Shown one piece after another: positions 17,973 through 26,547 of a stretch of DNA of 64,000 nucleotides (position 1 is the stretch's first letter; every line of letters begins with the position of its first letter). A program made the position numbers and the translations under genes. The stretch lies in NCBI GenBank assembly GCA_963782445.1, contig CAWAJM010000001.1:1178001-1242000 (forward strand). The letters are read 5' to 3'. The stretch comes from ZC4RG20 sp963782445 (lineage in GTDB: Bacteria > Pseudomonadota > Gammaproteobacteria > Steroidobacterales > Rariloculaceae). The notes under the pieces were generated by a model. That model saw nothing but the letters and a program-made list of their open reading frames with translations, was not told the origin of the DNA and ran no database searches.

Positions 17973-18781
17973 TGGACGGCGAGCGCTTATCGAAGATCGG
18001 CTACGTGGCCGTCGGCCTTGCTTTGTTTGCCGCCGTGAACGTCCAGGCGCACGCCCAATCGCCGAAGGCGCCTGTTCCGCCGGTCACGGCCGCCGAGCGC
18101 GCTAAGGCGTTCCCGGATCTCGGCGGGATGGACGTGCGCAAGTCGATGCCGAACAATCCCTACGAGAGCTACGTGCTCGTCGATCAGCTCGAACAGTCCA
18201 CGGGCGACGGCGGCGTCGCGAGCTGGGACGTAACGGCTTGGACCGGCCGGAACTTTAATCGCCTCTGGCTGCGCAGCGAAGGCGACAGGCAGGGGGCCGA
18301 TACCGAGCGAGCGGAGCTTCAAGTGCTCTACGGCCGCGCGATCGCGCCGTGGTGGGATATCGTCGGCGGCGTGCGCGAGGACTTTCGGCCTTCGCCGTCG
18401 CGCGGCTGGGCGGCATTCGGGATACAGGGGCTCGCCCCGTACCGTTTCGATCTCGAGGCGACGGCCTTCGCGGGCAGCGGGGGACGTGCGGCGGCTCGGG
18501 TAAAGGCGGAGTATGAGCTGCTGATGACCGAGCGATTGGTGCTTCAACCGCACGTGGAGTTGAACTGGTATGCGCAGGACGAGCCGAAATACGCGCTCGG
18601 GGCCGGCTTTGCAACGGCGGAACTGGGGCTGCGCCTGCGCTACGAGTTCCGGCATCGGGTAGCACCCTATGTCGGCATCGTGCACGAAAGCAAGCACGGC
18701 GCGACGGCGCGCTACGCACGCGCGGAGGGTGCTGACGCTCGGGACACCCGCTACGTATTCGGCGTCCGCTGCTGGTTCTGA
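17972..18781 (+). CDS. copB: copper-resistance outer-membrane protein CopB
   Basis: 269 residues; the ATG overlaps the copA stop. The signal peptide (VAVGLALFAAVNVQAHAQ) is followed by DQLEQSTGDGGVASWDVTAWTG, the conserved entry to the CopB/PcoB barrel, then alternating beta strands ending in the aromatic CWF. It lacks the long Met-rich repeat region found between signal and barrel in many CopB proteins, so it is a short form. It works with CopA in periplasmic copper sequestration or export. Confidence 0.93.
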   Translation: MDGERLSKIGYVAVGLALFAAVNVQAHAQSPKAPVPPVTAAERAKAFPDLGGMDVRKSMPNNPYESYVLVDQLEQSTGDGGVASWDVTAWTGRNFNRLWLRSEGDRQGADTERAELQVLYGRAIAPWWDIVGGVREDFRPSPSRGWAAFGIQGLAPYRFDLEATAFAGSGGRAAARVKAEYELLMTERLVLQPHVELNWYAQDEPKYALGAGFATAELGLRLRYEFRHRVAPYVGIVHESKHGATARYARAEGADARDTRYVFGVRCWF

Positions 18782-18862
18782 GCACCGGACCCGCCGGCGC
18801 GCGGCGCGCGACGCCGCCGCGGCCGACCGTCGCCGTAGCGCCGCAGACAAAGGAGAGCTTCG

Positions 18863-19405
18863 ATGGGACGACTGATTGGCGCCATTCTGGCGGCGCTAGG
18901 GGTGATTGCGGTCGCGCTGGCCGCCTACGTATACCTGGGCGGATATGACGTAGCGGCAGACGTGCCCCACACGCGGTTCGTCTACTGGTTCCTCGAGAAG
19001 GTGCGGGAGCGATCGGTCTCCGCGCGCGCGCGGCACGTGCAGGTGCCCGCCCGTCTCGCCGACCCGGCGACGGTCGAGGCCGGTGCCGGGCTCTATGCCG
19101 AGATGTGCGCGGGATGCCATCTGGCGCCCGGCATGGAAACGACCGAAATCAGCCGGGGGCTCTATCCCCGCGCCCCGGAACTGTTCAAGGGCACGGATTT
19201 AACGCCGGCCGAAGAGTTCTGGACGATCAAGCACGGGATCAAGATGACGGGGATGGCCGCCTGGGGCCCGACCCACAACGATACGTTGATCTGGGACATG
19301 GTCGGCTTCCTGCGCAAGCTGCCCGGGCTGACGGCCGAGCAGTACGAGAACCTCGTCAAGAACGCGCCTGAGGACCACGACGAGCTCATGAAGCATCGGG
19401 AATAG
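18863..19405 (+). CDS. membrane-anchored c-type cytochrome
   Basis: 180 residues, with AAAGGAGAG upstream. An uncleaved N-terminal helix (GAILAALGVIAVALAAYVYLG) anchors a single class I haem domain: CAGCH at residues 82-86 and a likely Met ligand in KMTGMAAWG. It lies 81 bases after copB on the same strand. In related copper loci such cytochromes follow copAB and may accept electrons from Cu(I) oxidation by CopA. That role is inferred from context. Confidence 0.85.
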   Translation: MGRLIGAILAALGVIAVALAAYVYLGGYDVAADVPHTRFVYWFLEKVRERSVSARARHVQVPARLADPATVEAGAGLYAEMCAGCHLAPGMETTEISRGLYPRAPELFKGTDLTPAEEFWTIKHGIKMTGMAAWGPTHNDTLIWDMVGFLRKLPGLTAEQYENLVKNAPEDHDELMKHRE

Positions 19406-19929
19406 CTCGCGTTTGCGGGCATTGTGCCGGTGTCATGACTAGGAAGCGCATGCAATGATCTCGGCGGAGGCCGGCATCGAAAGCAGATAGAGAATGCTCC
19501 CGATAGAGAACTGTATTCAAACACATGTAATGTTGACCATATTGCATGTATGTCACAAATCTGCGAGCGTCGCGCCCTGAGAACGTAAGCGCTCCAATGG
19601 AATCGGGGCCGCTTGTTGTTTTCTTGCAAATGTTCGAGGGAGTGACATAATGCCGGGCGACCGCCACCCGAGAGGGTGCGCGCAGCGTTGCCCGTGCAGC
19701 ATGTCCCGCTGGCCATTGCAATCTTTGCGATCCTGCGCGGCGGCGCCGGCCTTTTTGCTCGAGACGCACAAACTTAGCGTGCGGGGAGCGGGAGAGTCGG
19801 GCTCGCGAGCAGCGCAGTCGCGGTAGGGAGGCAGCTTCAGCCGACGCAGTGAGGCAATGGCTGGCAGCGTCCAGGGAGATAGACCGCGGCCCCAAGTGGG
19901 CCGCGAATGCGGAGAAGGGGACCGTGTCC
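19406..19929. other. long leader region ahead of TonB receptor
   Basis: 524 bases without a credible gene. An AT-rich patch at 19480-19560 contains an imperfect inverted repeat (ACATGTAATGT and ATATTGCATGT arms, around 19519-19549). A sigma-70-like promoter follows at 19624. If that promoter is used, the receptor mRNA has a leader of about 270 bases. No known riboswitch consensus is seen. Confidence 0.45.
19624..19651 (+). promoter_or_regulatory. candidate sigma-70 promoter (TTGCAA-16-CATAAT)
   Basis: The -35 TTGCAA at 19624-19629 and -10 CATAAT at 19646-19651 match the consensus at 4 of 6 and 5 of 6 positions with a 16-base spacer. It points at the receptor gene starting at 19930. Confidence 0.4.
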
Positions 19930-22900
19930 ATGACGAAGCGATCGACGTCGAATTATCAGTTGGCACTGGCCGTATGCGCCGGTTGCCTGGGGTTGGGGGT
20001 AGGGCAGGAGGCGCTCGCGCAGCAGCAGGCGCCACAGCAGGGCGCGCCTGGCGCCCTCGAAGAGATAACGGTCACCGGCTCGCGCCTGGTCACCTCGGGC
20101 GTGAATACGCCGACGCCCGTGACGGCAGTGAGCGGCAGCGACCTGCAAACCATGAACCCTGGCGAGCTCGTCAACTCGCTGAGCCAGTTGCCGCAGTTCT
20201 ATAACAACCTCTCGACTCAGCAGGCCGTCGGCGGCTCGGTCGCGCCGGGCGGTAGCAACGTCAACCTGCGCGGCCTCGATGCGCAACGCACGCTGGTGCT
20301 GCTGGACGGGCACCGTCTCGGGCCCAGCAACAAATTCGGCACGGTCGACATCGGCGTCATCCCCGAAGCGCTCGTGCAGAGCGTGGAGGCGGTCACCGGC
20401 GGCGCTTCGGCCGCTTACGGTGCGGACGCCGTAGCCGGCGTCGTCAACTTCCGTCTCGATAAGAACTTCACGGGCCTCAAATATTCCGTGCAGGGCGGGA
20501 CGACGACTTATCGCGACGACACGAACTATAAGTTCAGCGTGTCGTACGGCACCGACATCGGTAAACGCGGTCACCTCATTGCATCCGTCGAGAACTATCA
20601 CAAGGACGGCGCCTGGGGCGTCAAGTCGTTGCAGGACCGCAGCGATACGTTCCTGCTGCGGGCGCGGGTCACGAATCCGGATCCGAATGGGCCGACGTAC
20701 ATCACCGAAAAGTACGTGCAGCCGACGAATTACACGGCCGGCGGTATACTCCTCGGGCCCGCACTCGACATCAACGGCCAAGGCGTCGCCTTGCCCGCGT
20801 CGCTCGATCACCTGGAATTCGTGCCCAACGGTTCGGGCCAGACGCAGCCGCTCGCCTTCAGCGGCATCGGCAAATTGAGCGGCGGCTGCAACTGCCAGGC
20901 CATGCCGACCCTGGACTACGGCGTCAATGCCGGCGACGCAGTTGACGCCCCGGCGGACCGCTATAGCGGGTTCGTGCACTACGACTACAACGTCAACGAT
21001 CGCAACAGGTTCTACGTCGAGAGCCTGCTCGCGAATACCGAGGACACCAACCACTGGCAAACGGCCGCGCTGCTCGGGCCGTGGGTCGGCAGGGTCTACG
21101 CGAACAACCCTTACCTGCCCGGGTCGATTCGCGACACCATGCAGGCCAATGGGATCGAGTCCGTGAACTTCGGCATTTTCACGCCGAACACCCCCGGCAA
21201 CCCCTTCGCGGGCGGTGAACTGATCGCGAAGAACCGCTACGGCCAGTACACGGGCGGCTTCACCCACGACCTGCCGGACAGCTTCCTCGCCGGCGGCTGG
21301 TCGCTCGACGGCTACGTGCAGTACGCGCAGAACCGGCAGGAGACCGTCGTTCCGGGCGGCATGCGCACGGATCGTCTATTCCTCGCGATGGATGCCGTAA
21401 CGGATCCGGTCACGGGCAAACCCGCGTGCAGCGTCACCGTGGCGAATCCCGGCGTGTTCGACAATTGCGTGCCCATCAACCTGTTCGGCGGCACGGACGC
21501 GGTCACGCCCGCCATGGCCCACTACGTGACGGATGACGGCAAGATCGCTCGTGGCAGAACCACGGAGGACGACGCCGAGGTCACGCTGCGGGGCAATCTG
21601 ACGCAGGGAGGCTCCGGCGTGCTGGGCCCGATCAGCGCCGCTTTCGGTCTCTCCTGGCGCGAGGAGCAGCTGAACGTGCGCACGATCGATCCGTGCGACG
21701 AGTTCCCTTGCACGATCAACGGCGTGCGGCTCAGCGACCTCGGGTTGATGTCGCCGACGCTGCGCGGCGTCGAGGCGGGGGCCAATCCCGACGGCACCCG
21801 GAATTCGAACCCCAACGGACTCCCGGGCCTGCGGTACGTGCCGCCCGGCTTCTCCGGTGACTCGAACTCGAGCACGGTCCTGTTCTCCAGCCAGCGCGCC
21901 GTCGAGGGCGGATACAACGACCGCGAGGCGTTCTTCGAGTTCGGCATCCCCCTGCTCAAGGACGGCAAGCTGAACCTCGACGAGGCGGCCCGAACGGCGA
22001 GCTATACGGGCAGCGGCAACACGGTCGCGTGGAAGTCTGGTGTCTCGTACCAGGTCACGCCGACGTTGAGGCTCCGCGCGACGCGGTCGCAGGACGTGCG
22101 TGCGCCGACGCTTCAGGAACGCTTCGAGTCCCAGCGCGGCGGGGTAAATGTCAATGATCCGGCCCAGCCCGGCGACCCTGTCATCAGCACGGCGTCGTTC
22201 TCCGGCGGCAATTCCGAAGTCGGCCTCGAGACGGCGCTGACCAGCGTGCTCGGGTTCGTCTATCAACCGCTCGAGAAGTTCTCGCTGACGCTCGACTCCT
22301 ACGACGTTAACCTGAGCGATGCCATCGGGCAGCTGCGGGCCCAGGATATCGTGAATGCCTGCTGGAACTCCGTGGGCCACGACTCGTCCTCGCTGTGTCA
22401 GTACGTCCATCGCGACGCACCGCTTCCGGGCCAGGCGTTTGGCGAGATCAATCGCGTCGATTCCCTCTACATCAACTTGTCCAACCAGAGGGTCCGCGGT
22501 TTCGACCTTGAGATGAACTACAGCGGCATCGACGTCGGCAAGGGTACCCTGAGCTGGCGTTTGCTGGGCTCGCGGCTCAACGAGAACTCCGTCACGACCC
22601 CGGGCACGCCGAAAGACGAGCGCGCGGGCGATGTCGGAACGATGGGCTTGCCCAAGAACAAGGTGACGACGAGCTTCACCTACGCGACCGGGCCGTACTC
22701 GCTCTTCCTGCAGGCGCGCTACATCGGCGGCGGGAAGATGGACCGGCAGTTCGTGGAGAGCAGCGTCGCGATTCCGGGCGTGCAGACCATCGACAACAAT
22801 ACGGTCGGCGCCGTCACCTATACGGACCTGAGCTTCAACTACACGGGCCGTATGGACAGTGGCACGCCGTGGCAGGTGTTCTTGACCGTCAACAACCTGT

Positions 22901-23022
22901 TCAACACGGTGCCGCCGGCGACCTACCCCGGCCTCGGTCGTGCGGGTGTGCCGGGTCCGAGCTCGGTGCTGTACGACACGATCGGCCGGCGGTTTGCGGC
23001 TGGCGTGAGGGTGAATTTCTAA
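19930..23022 (+). CDS. TonB-dependent receptor (large, oligosaccharide/organic-ligand type)
   Basis: 1030 residues from the ATG at 19930, with AAGGGG nine bases upstream. A GTG at 19924 in the same frame is an alternative. A signal peptide ends near EALAQQQ. LEEITVTGSRL is the TonB box, and the plug (about 40-170) has NVNLRGLDAQRTLVLLDGHR and EAVTGGASAAYGADAVAGVVNF. The long barrel ends VRVNF. This LEEITVTGSR/GLG.RTLVLxDGxR subclass is abundant in Sphingomonadales, Xanthomonadales and relatives and imports varied carbohydrates or organic compounds. The ligand is unknown. A strong hairpin follows the stop. Confidence 0.94.
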   Translation: MTKRSTSNYQLALAVCAGCLGLGVGQEALAQQQAPQQGAPGALEEITVTGSRLVTSGVNTPTPVTAVSGSDLQTMNPGELVNSLSQLPQFYNNLSTQQAVGGSVAPGGSNVNLRGLDAQRTLVLLDGHRLGPSNKFGTVDIGVIPEALVQSVEAVTGGASAAYGADAVAGVVNFRLDKNFTGLKYSVQGGTTTYRDDTNYKFSVSYGTDIGKRGHLIASVENYHKDGAWGVKSLQDRSDTFLLRARVTNPDPNGPTYITEKYVQPTNYTAGGILLGPALDINGQGVALPASLDHLEFVPNGSGQTQPLAFSGIGKLSGGCNCQAMPTLDYGVNAGDAVDAPADRYSGFVHYDYNVNDRNRFYVESLLANTEDTNHWQTAALLGPWVGRVYANNPYLPGSIRDTMQANGIESVNFGIFTPNTPGNPFAGGELIAKNRYGQYTGGFTHDLPDSFLAGGWSLDGYVQYAQNRQETVVPGGMRTDRLFLAMDAVTDPVTGKPACSVTVANPGVFDNCVPINLFGGTDAVTPAMAHYVTDDGKIARGRTTEDDAEVTLRGNLTQGGSGVLGPISAAFGLSWREEQLNVRTIDPCDEFPCTINGVRLSDLGLMSPTLRGVEAGANPDGTRNSNPNGLPGLRYVPPGFSGDSNSSTVLFSSQRAVEGGYNDREAFFEFGIPLLKDGKLNLDEAARTASYTGSGNTVAWKSGVSYQVTPTLRLRATRSQDVRAPTLQERFESQRGGVNVNDPAQPGDPVISTASFSGGNSEVGLETALTSVLGFVYQPLEKFSLTLDSYDVNLSDAIGQLRAQDIVNACWNSVGHDSSSLCQYVHRDAPLPGQAFGEINRVDSLYINLSNQRVRGFDLEMNYSGIDVGKGTLSWRLLGSRLNENSVTTPGTPKDERAGDVGTMGLPKNKVTTSFTYATGPYSLFLQARYIGGGKMDRQFVESSVAIPGVQTIDNNTVGAVTYTDLSFNYTGRMDSGTPWQVFLTVNNLFNTVPPATYPGLGRAGVPGPSSVLYDTIGRRFAAGVRVNF

Positions 23023-23038
23023 CGACCTGACGAGGCCT

Positions 23039-23071
23039 CCAGGCGCGGCGCGCTCGCAGCGCCGCGCCTGG
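23039..23071. terminator. 12-bp perfect hairpin after TonB receptor gene
   Basis: Arms CCAGGCGCGGCG (23039-23050) and CGCCGCGCCTGG (23060-23071) pair fully around a nine-base loop, 17 bases after the stop. There is no T tract, so it may stabilise the mRNA end rather than terminate alone. Confidence 0.5.
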
Positions 23072-23077
23072 ACCGCT

Positions 23078-23398
23078 TCATCGCCGGGAATGGCCCGCCA
23101 TTCCGCGCCGCGATCGCTGGCGCATCGGCACTTTGCCGCTCGGCGTCATTTCTTCCCAACAATTGCGCCCTAAAGTGATCCGTCTGCCGATTCGGCAATG
23201 CGCCGCCTCATGATGTCCGAGAGTCCCTTGGCTTGGCTCTTCATGCTTCCTCTCGAAAGCGGCCCAGCCCAATTCGGTCCCAGGACCCGAGCGCAGCGCC
23301 GTCTTGCCCTGACTCTGCGAGGCCACCGGGCCCGCCCATCCACACGCGGCGATGCTCAATCCGGCCGCGAAAGCCGCCCAGCGCAATTGTTCCTGCAT
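23078..23398 (-). CDS. possible exported small protein, perhaps decaying
   Basis: The ATG at 23398 follows GAGGGGG, and the first 30 residues form a good signal peptide (WAAFAAGLSIAACGWAGPVA). The remaining 75 residues are Arg/Gly/His-rich with no recognisable domain and read like out-of-frame sequence, so the reading frame may have been lost after the signal peptide. An upstream ATG at 23419 is also possible. No family is recognised. Confidence 0.3.
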   Translation of the reverse strand: MQEQLRWAAFAAGLSIAACGWAGPVASQSQGKTALRSGPGTELGWAAFERKHEEPSQGTLGHHEAAHCRIGRRITLGRNCWEEMTPSGKVPMRQRSRRGMAGHSRR

Positions 23399-23574
23399 AG
23401 CCCCCTCGTCGTTCTTCATGCCGTGCGCCTCTCAACGAGCGTGCGCGAATACTGGGTTCAGGTCATGCGGCGGGGCCGCGGCGCACCGGGGGCCTTTCGC
23501 GTCGTACCAACCGAAAGACCCAGGAAGCCTCGTCGTCCGCGAGGCCCGGCGCCGTCATAGACAAAGGCCGCTTG

Positions 23575-23952
23575 TCAGCCTCGGCCGAGGCATTCGAACT
23601 TCGCCTCGTTGTTGGCGAGCGAGAGCCGAATCCGGCTCGAGTTCGCCGGGCACACCATGGTGCCGGAGTCAGCGGTATCGTGGCCGAGGCAGGCCCACGG
23701 CACGTTCTGGTTCGCGATATCGAACGTGCGCTGATTGCCCGGCCGCACGGCATGCACGTCGTTCGACACTTGGCCGAGACCCGAGGCGAGCAGCGTACCC
23801 TGACAACTCGTCGTGTCGGTTTTCAGCACCTTGTTGCTGAACGCGGAGCTATTGCCGCCGTAAAACACGCCCTGATCGTCATTGTCGGCATGCGCGAGCG
23901 TGCCCGCGCCGACGAGCAGCCCTGCAGTAATCGCAAGCATTGCGAATTTCAT
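23575..23952 (-). CDS. exported hypothetical protein with four Cys
   Basis: 125 residues. The start at 23952 is fixed by a near-perfect GAGGAGGAA ribosome site and by the signal peptide MKFAMLAITAGLLVGAG, cleaved near AHADN. The mature domain of about 105 residues has Cys in SCQG, ACLG, VCPA and ECLG, likely two disulfides, and Gly/Asn-rich loops (YGGNSSAF). No family is recognised. It is probably a periplasmic or secreted protein. Confidence 0.75.
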   Translation of the reverse strand: MKFAMLAITAGLLVGAGTLAHADNDDQGVFYGGNSSAFSNKVLKTDTTSCQGTLLASGLGQVSNDVHAVRPGNQRTFDIANQNVPWACLGHDTADSGTMVCPANSSRIRLSLANNEAKFECLGRG

Positions 23953-24119
23953 GGGTTCCTCCTCGATGACCTGCATGGTATCGGTATGCTGCAACTACCA
24001 TGCCATGGCTTTCGCGTGCGGACGCAGCGCGAATGGCCTGCAGCCGGGGGGTCGGTGACTATACGGGCGCGGGCGGCGCAGGCCGGCGCCGAATCCGCCG
24101 GATCCGCCGGATGCGCGGA

Positions 24120-24416
24120 TCAGCCGCGATTGTAGGGATCGAAGCCGCGAACAGCGGTTGCCTCGAGCGAGAGGCCCTCATGGGCTTCCGTCGGCCGAGA
24201 GGCCTTCTTGGGCTTGGACCGCTCGCGCAGAGCGGGAACGGGCCGAGTCGCTTCGAGCGCGAGCGCATCATTCTCCAGCCGATGCAACAAAATCGATGTG
24301 CTGTCGCCGGGCTCGGCGTGCCAGCGCCAGACGCTGTTGCCGCGACTGTCGAATTCGACGTGCCCCGCCGGCTTGCCGCCGCTGCTGCGGCGATCTGGAC
24401 TGCGAGTGTCGCTCAT
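24120..24416 (-). CDS. small conserved protein ending in GFDPYNRG
   Basis: 98 residues. The core HVEFDSRGNSVWRWHAEP, followed by LLHRLENDALALE and the C-terminal GFDPYNRG, matches a short cytoplasmic protein seen across beta- and gammaproteobacteria (recognised from memory, function unknown). The middle is basic and probably disordered. The ATG overlaps the stop of a 50-codon frame upstream in ATGA, suggesting translational coupling, since no ribosome site precedes it. Confidence 0.7.
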   Translation of the reverse strand: MSDTRSPDRRSSGGKPAGHVEFDSRGNSVWRWHAEPGDSTSILLHRLENDALALEATRPVPALRERSKPKKASRPTEAHEGLSLEATAVRGFDPYNRG

Positions 24417-24565
24417 GTGCGTTCTGTCAAATCGGCGCGGGTGGCGCCTTCATGCGTGAACGATAGCACCGCGGGCCCGCGTAATCCGTGTCGAGGTGCA
24501 CAGACTCGCAGACTGGCAGCGGTAGCGAAGACCGTGTGCTCCAGCGCTTCGACGACGCGCAGCAT
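24413..24565 (-). CDS. possible 50-residue leader protein coupled to 24120-24416
   Basis: ATG at 24565 with AGGG four bases before it, running to a TGA that overlaps the next start codon (ATGA). The product begins MLRVVEALEHTVFATAAS and continues to LTERT. It has even composition and no Arg/Ala shadow pattern. It could be a real small protein or simply a leader that feeds ribosomes into the downstream gene. No family is recognised. Confidence 0.35.
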   Translation of the reverse strand: MLRVVEALEHTVFATAASLRVCAPRHGLRGPAVLSFTHEGATRADLTERT

Positions 24566-24716
24566 GTAACCCTGTGACGTCTCACACGGCTGAAGCGGCG
24601 GCTTTGCGGGCCGCTTTCGGCTACTGTGGTGCCCACATTCGGCCCATGACCGTCACACTTCGGCGGTCGGTGTGTCCTTTCCATATTGCCGGGGCGGGGT
24701 TGGATCAGTGGCAGGC

Positions 24717-25143
24717 ATGAGCGAGACTGTGGCGGCCGCGCGGCGCGGCGACAGCGAGGCATACGGCCGCCTCGTCAGGGCGACGCATGCTATTGCCTAC
24801 GCCGTCTCCGTCGAGATCGTGCGCGATCGCGCTGCTGCGGAGGACGCCGTTCAGCAAGCGTATCTGCGCGCATTTCGCCGCCTCGACGAATGCCGGAAAT
24901 CGTCGATCTTGCGGCGGTCGAAGGCAGCATCGTGGCGGACGCCGTTTACGTCGAGGACAGGGAGCTATACCGAATCGATGCGAACCGCATCCTGCGTTAC
25001 GACTTGACGCTGCCGCCGCTCCTGGACGTTCGCTGCGAGGAGAGGCCGCTCAGGATCTGGGCGGCGGGCAAGACTCGAGCGTCGAGAGAATTCGGGGCTG
25101 GCTGGACCTGTTGAGCCGTCGTCGAAGCGATGCGGGCGATTGA
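24717..25143 (+). pseudogene. broken ECF sigma factor N-terminus joined to unrelated frames
   Basis: From the ATG at 24717 about 60 residues read as sigma-70 region 2 of an ECF factor (AAARRGDSEAYGRLVRA, RDRAAAEDAVQQAYLRAFRR). At about 24896 the frame loses sense. A second frame continues EGSIVADAVYVEDRELYR and LPPLLDVRCEERPLRIWAAG, and a third ends VERIRGWLDLLSRRRSDAGD at 25143. Regions 3 and 4 (promoter -35 binding) are absent. The pattern suggests a deletion plus frameshifts joining the remains of two genes. The source of the 3' part is not recognised. Confidence 0.55.
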
Positions 25144-25308
25144 TACGCCAATGCCGAATGTGCCAGTGTTTACCGTCGGCGCCTCCACCAAGAACCCGCC
25201 CGATGTCATGCGCGTCGGCGCGAATCGCTCACAGTCATGAGCGATTTGCGCCGGTTCGCGCAATCGACGATGATCACAGCGTCGATAAGACGGTCGGGGG
25301 ACGGGTCG

Positions 25309-26547
25309 ATGAAGGTGCTGTGGTTTCATCTCATGCCGTATCAGACGCTGCCGGAGGACTTCAAGCAGAAGCATGCCTCGGTATGGGTAGACGTCGATCC
25401 GGGCCTCTTCGATCCGGCGGAAGGCCACAAGCTCTACAACGAATACATCGATGAGCTCGAATACGCAGCGGCCGCGGGTTTCGATGCGGTCTGTGTCAAC
25501 GAGCACCATGCGAACGGTTACGGCCTCATGCCGTCGCCGAACCTCATCGCCTCGACGCTCGCCCGCAACACTTCGGACGCGGCGATTTGCGTCATGGGCA
25601 ACTCGCTCGCGCTCTACAATCCGCCGACGCGCGTCGCCGAGGAGATGGCGATGCTCGACTGCATCTCCGGCGGCCGGCTCATCGCGGGCTTTCCGGTCGG
25701 CACGCCGATGGATACCTGCTATGCGTATGGGCAGAACCCGGGGCTGCTGCGGGCGCGCTACTACGAAGCCATCGACCTCGTCACGCGCGCCTGGAAGGCG
25801 GACAAGGCGTTCGCCTTCGACGGGCGATTCAATCAGCAACGCTATGTAAATTGCTGGCCGCGCCCCGTGCAGAAGCCGCATCCGCCGATCTGGATTCCGG
25901 GCGGCGGTTCGATCGAAACCTGGCACTTCTGTGCCGAGAACGATTTCGTTTACACGAACCTTTCTTACTTCGGCTACACGGCGAGCAAAGCCCATTTGAC
26001 GGGGTTCTGGAACGCGATGCGCGAGCTCGGGCGCGAGCCGAATCCGTTTCAGGCCGGTTTTCTGCAGTTCGTCGGCGTCGCCGAATCGCGCGCCGAGGCG
26101 CTCGATCTCTACCGCGAGCCGGCCGATTACTTCTATAACCGCTGCCTGCACATCGATGCGGCCTATGCCAATCCGCCCGGTTATACATCGGAGGCAACGG
26201 TACGCGCCAAGGTGTCGTCCCAGGTGCTGCGCGCGGCCGAGCGGTCGCGGCGCGAGACGGCGACGGGCGAGAGCGATCTCTTCGAGAAGGGCCACGTCGT
26301 CATCGGCAGCCCGGACGAGGTGGCCGCGCAGCTTCGGCAGGTGTGCACCGAGCTCCACGTCGGCCATCTTCTGCTCCTGCTCCATTTCGGCAATATGAGC
26401 CGCGATCTCACACGCTACAACACCGATCTTTTCGCGACACGCGTGCTCCCGCAGATCGCGGACCTGTTCGAAGACGAATGGGAGGACCGGTGGTGGCCGA
26501 CGCCCATGGAGAACCGCGCCGGGCGGCAGGCGGGGCCCGCGTCGTGA
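25309..26547 (+). CDS. LLM-class flavin-dependent monooxygenase (luciferase-like)
   Basis: 412 residues from the ATG at 25309, preceded by GGGGGACGGG; an upstream start at 25237 lacks a site. The TIM-barrel luciferase-like fold shows CVNEHHANGYGLMPSPN, RVAEEMAMLDCISGGRLIAG and GRFNQQRYVNCWPRP. Family members use reduced FMN or F420 to oxygenate or oxidise small organics in the cytoplasm. The final codons overlap the GTG of the next gene (GTGA), so the two products are translationally coupled and likely act in one pathway. Confidence 0.92.
   Translation: MKVLWFHLMPYQTLPEDFKQKHASVWVDVDPGLFDPAEGHKLYNEYIDELEYAAAAGFDAVCVNEHHANGYGLMPSPNLIASTLARNTSDAAICVMGNSLALYNPPTRVAEEMAMLDCISGGRLIAGFPVGTPMDTCYAYGQNPGLLRARYYEAIDLVTRAWKADKAFAFDGRFNQQRYVNCWPRPVQKPHPPIWIPGGGSIETWHFCAENDFVYTNLSYFGYTASKAHLTGFWNAMRELGREPNPFQAGFLQFVGVAESRAEALDLYREPADYFYNRCLHIDAAYANPPGYTSEATVRAKVSSQVLRAAERSRRETATGESDLFEKGHVVIGSPDEVAAQLRQVCTELHVGHLLLLLHFGNMSRDLTRYNTDLFATRVLPQIADLFEDEWEDRWWPTPMENRAGRQAGPAS

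Noticed and set aside
24093..24118. Short tandem ATCCGCCGG repeat next to the small conserved gene
   Set aside because: Only two exact units and a degenerate third; no sign of a functional repeat array.
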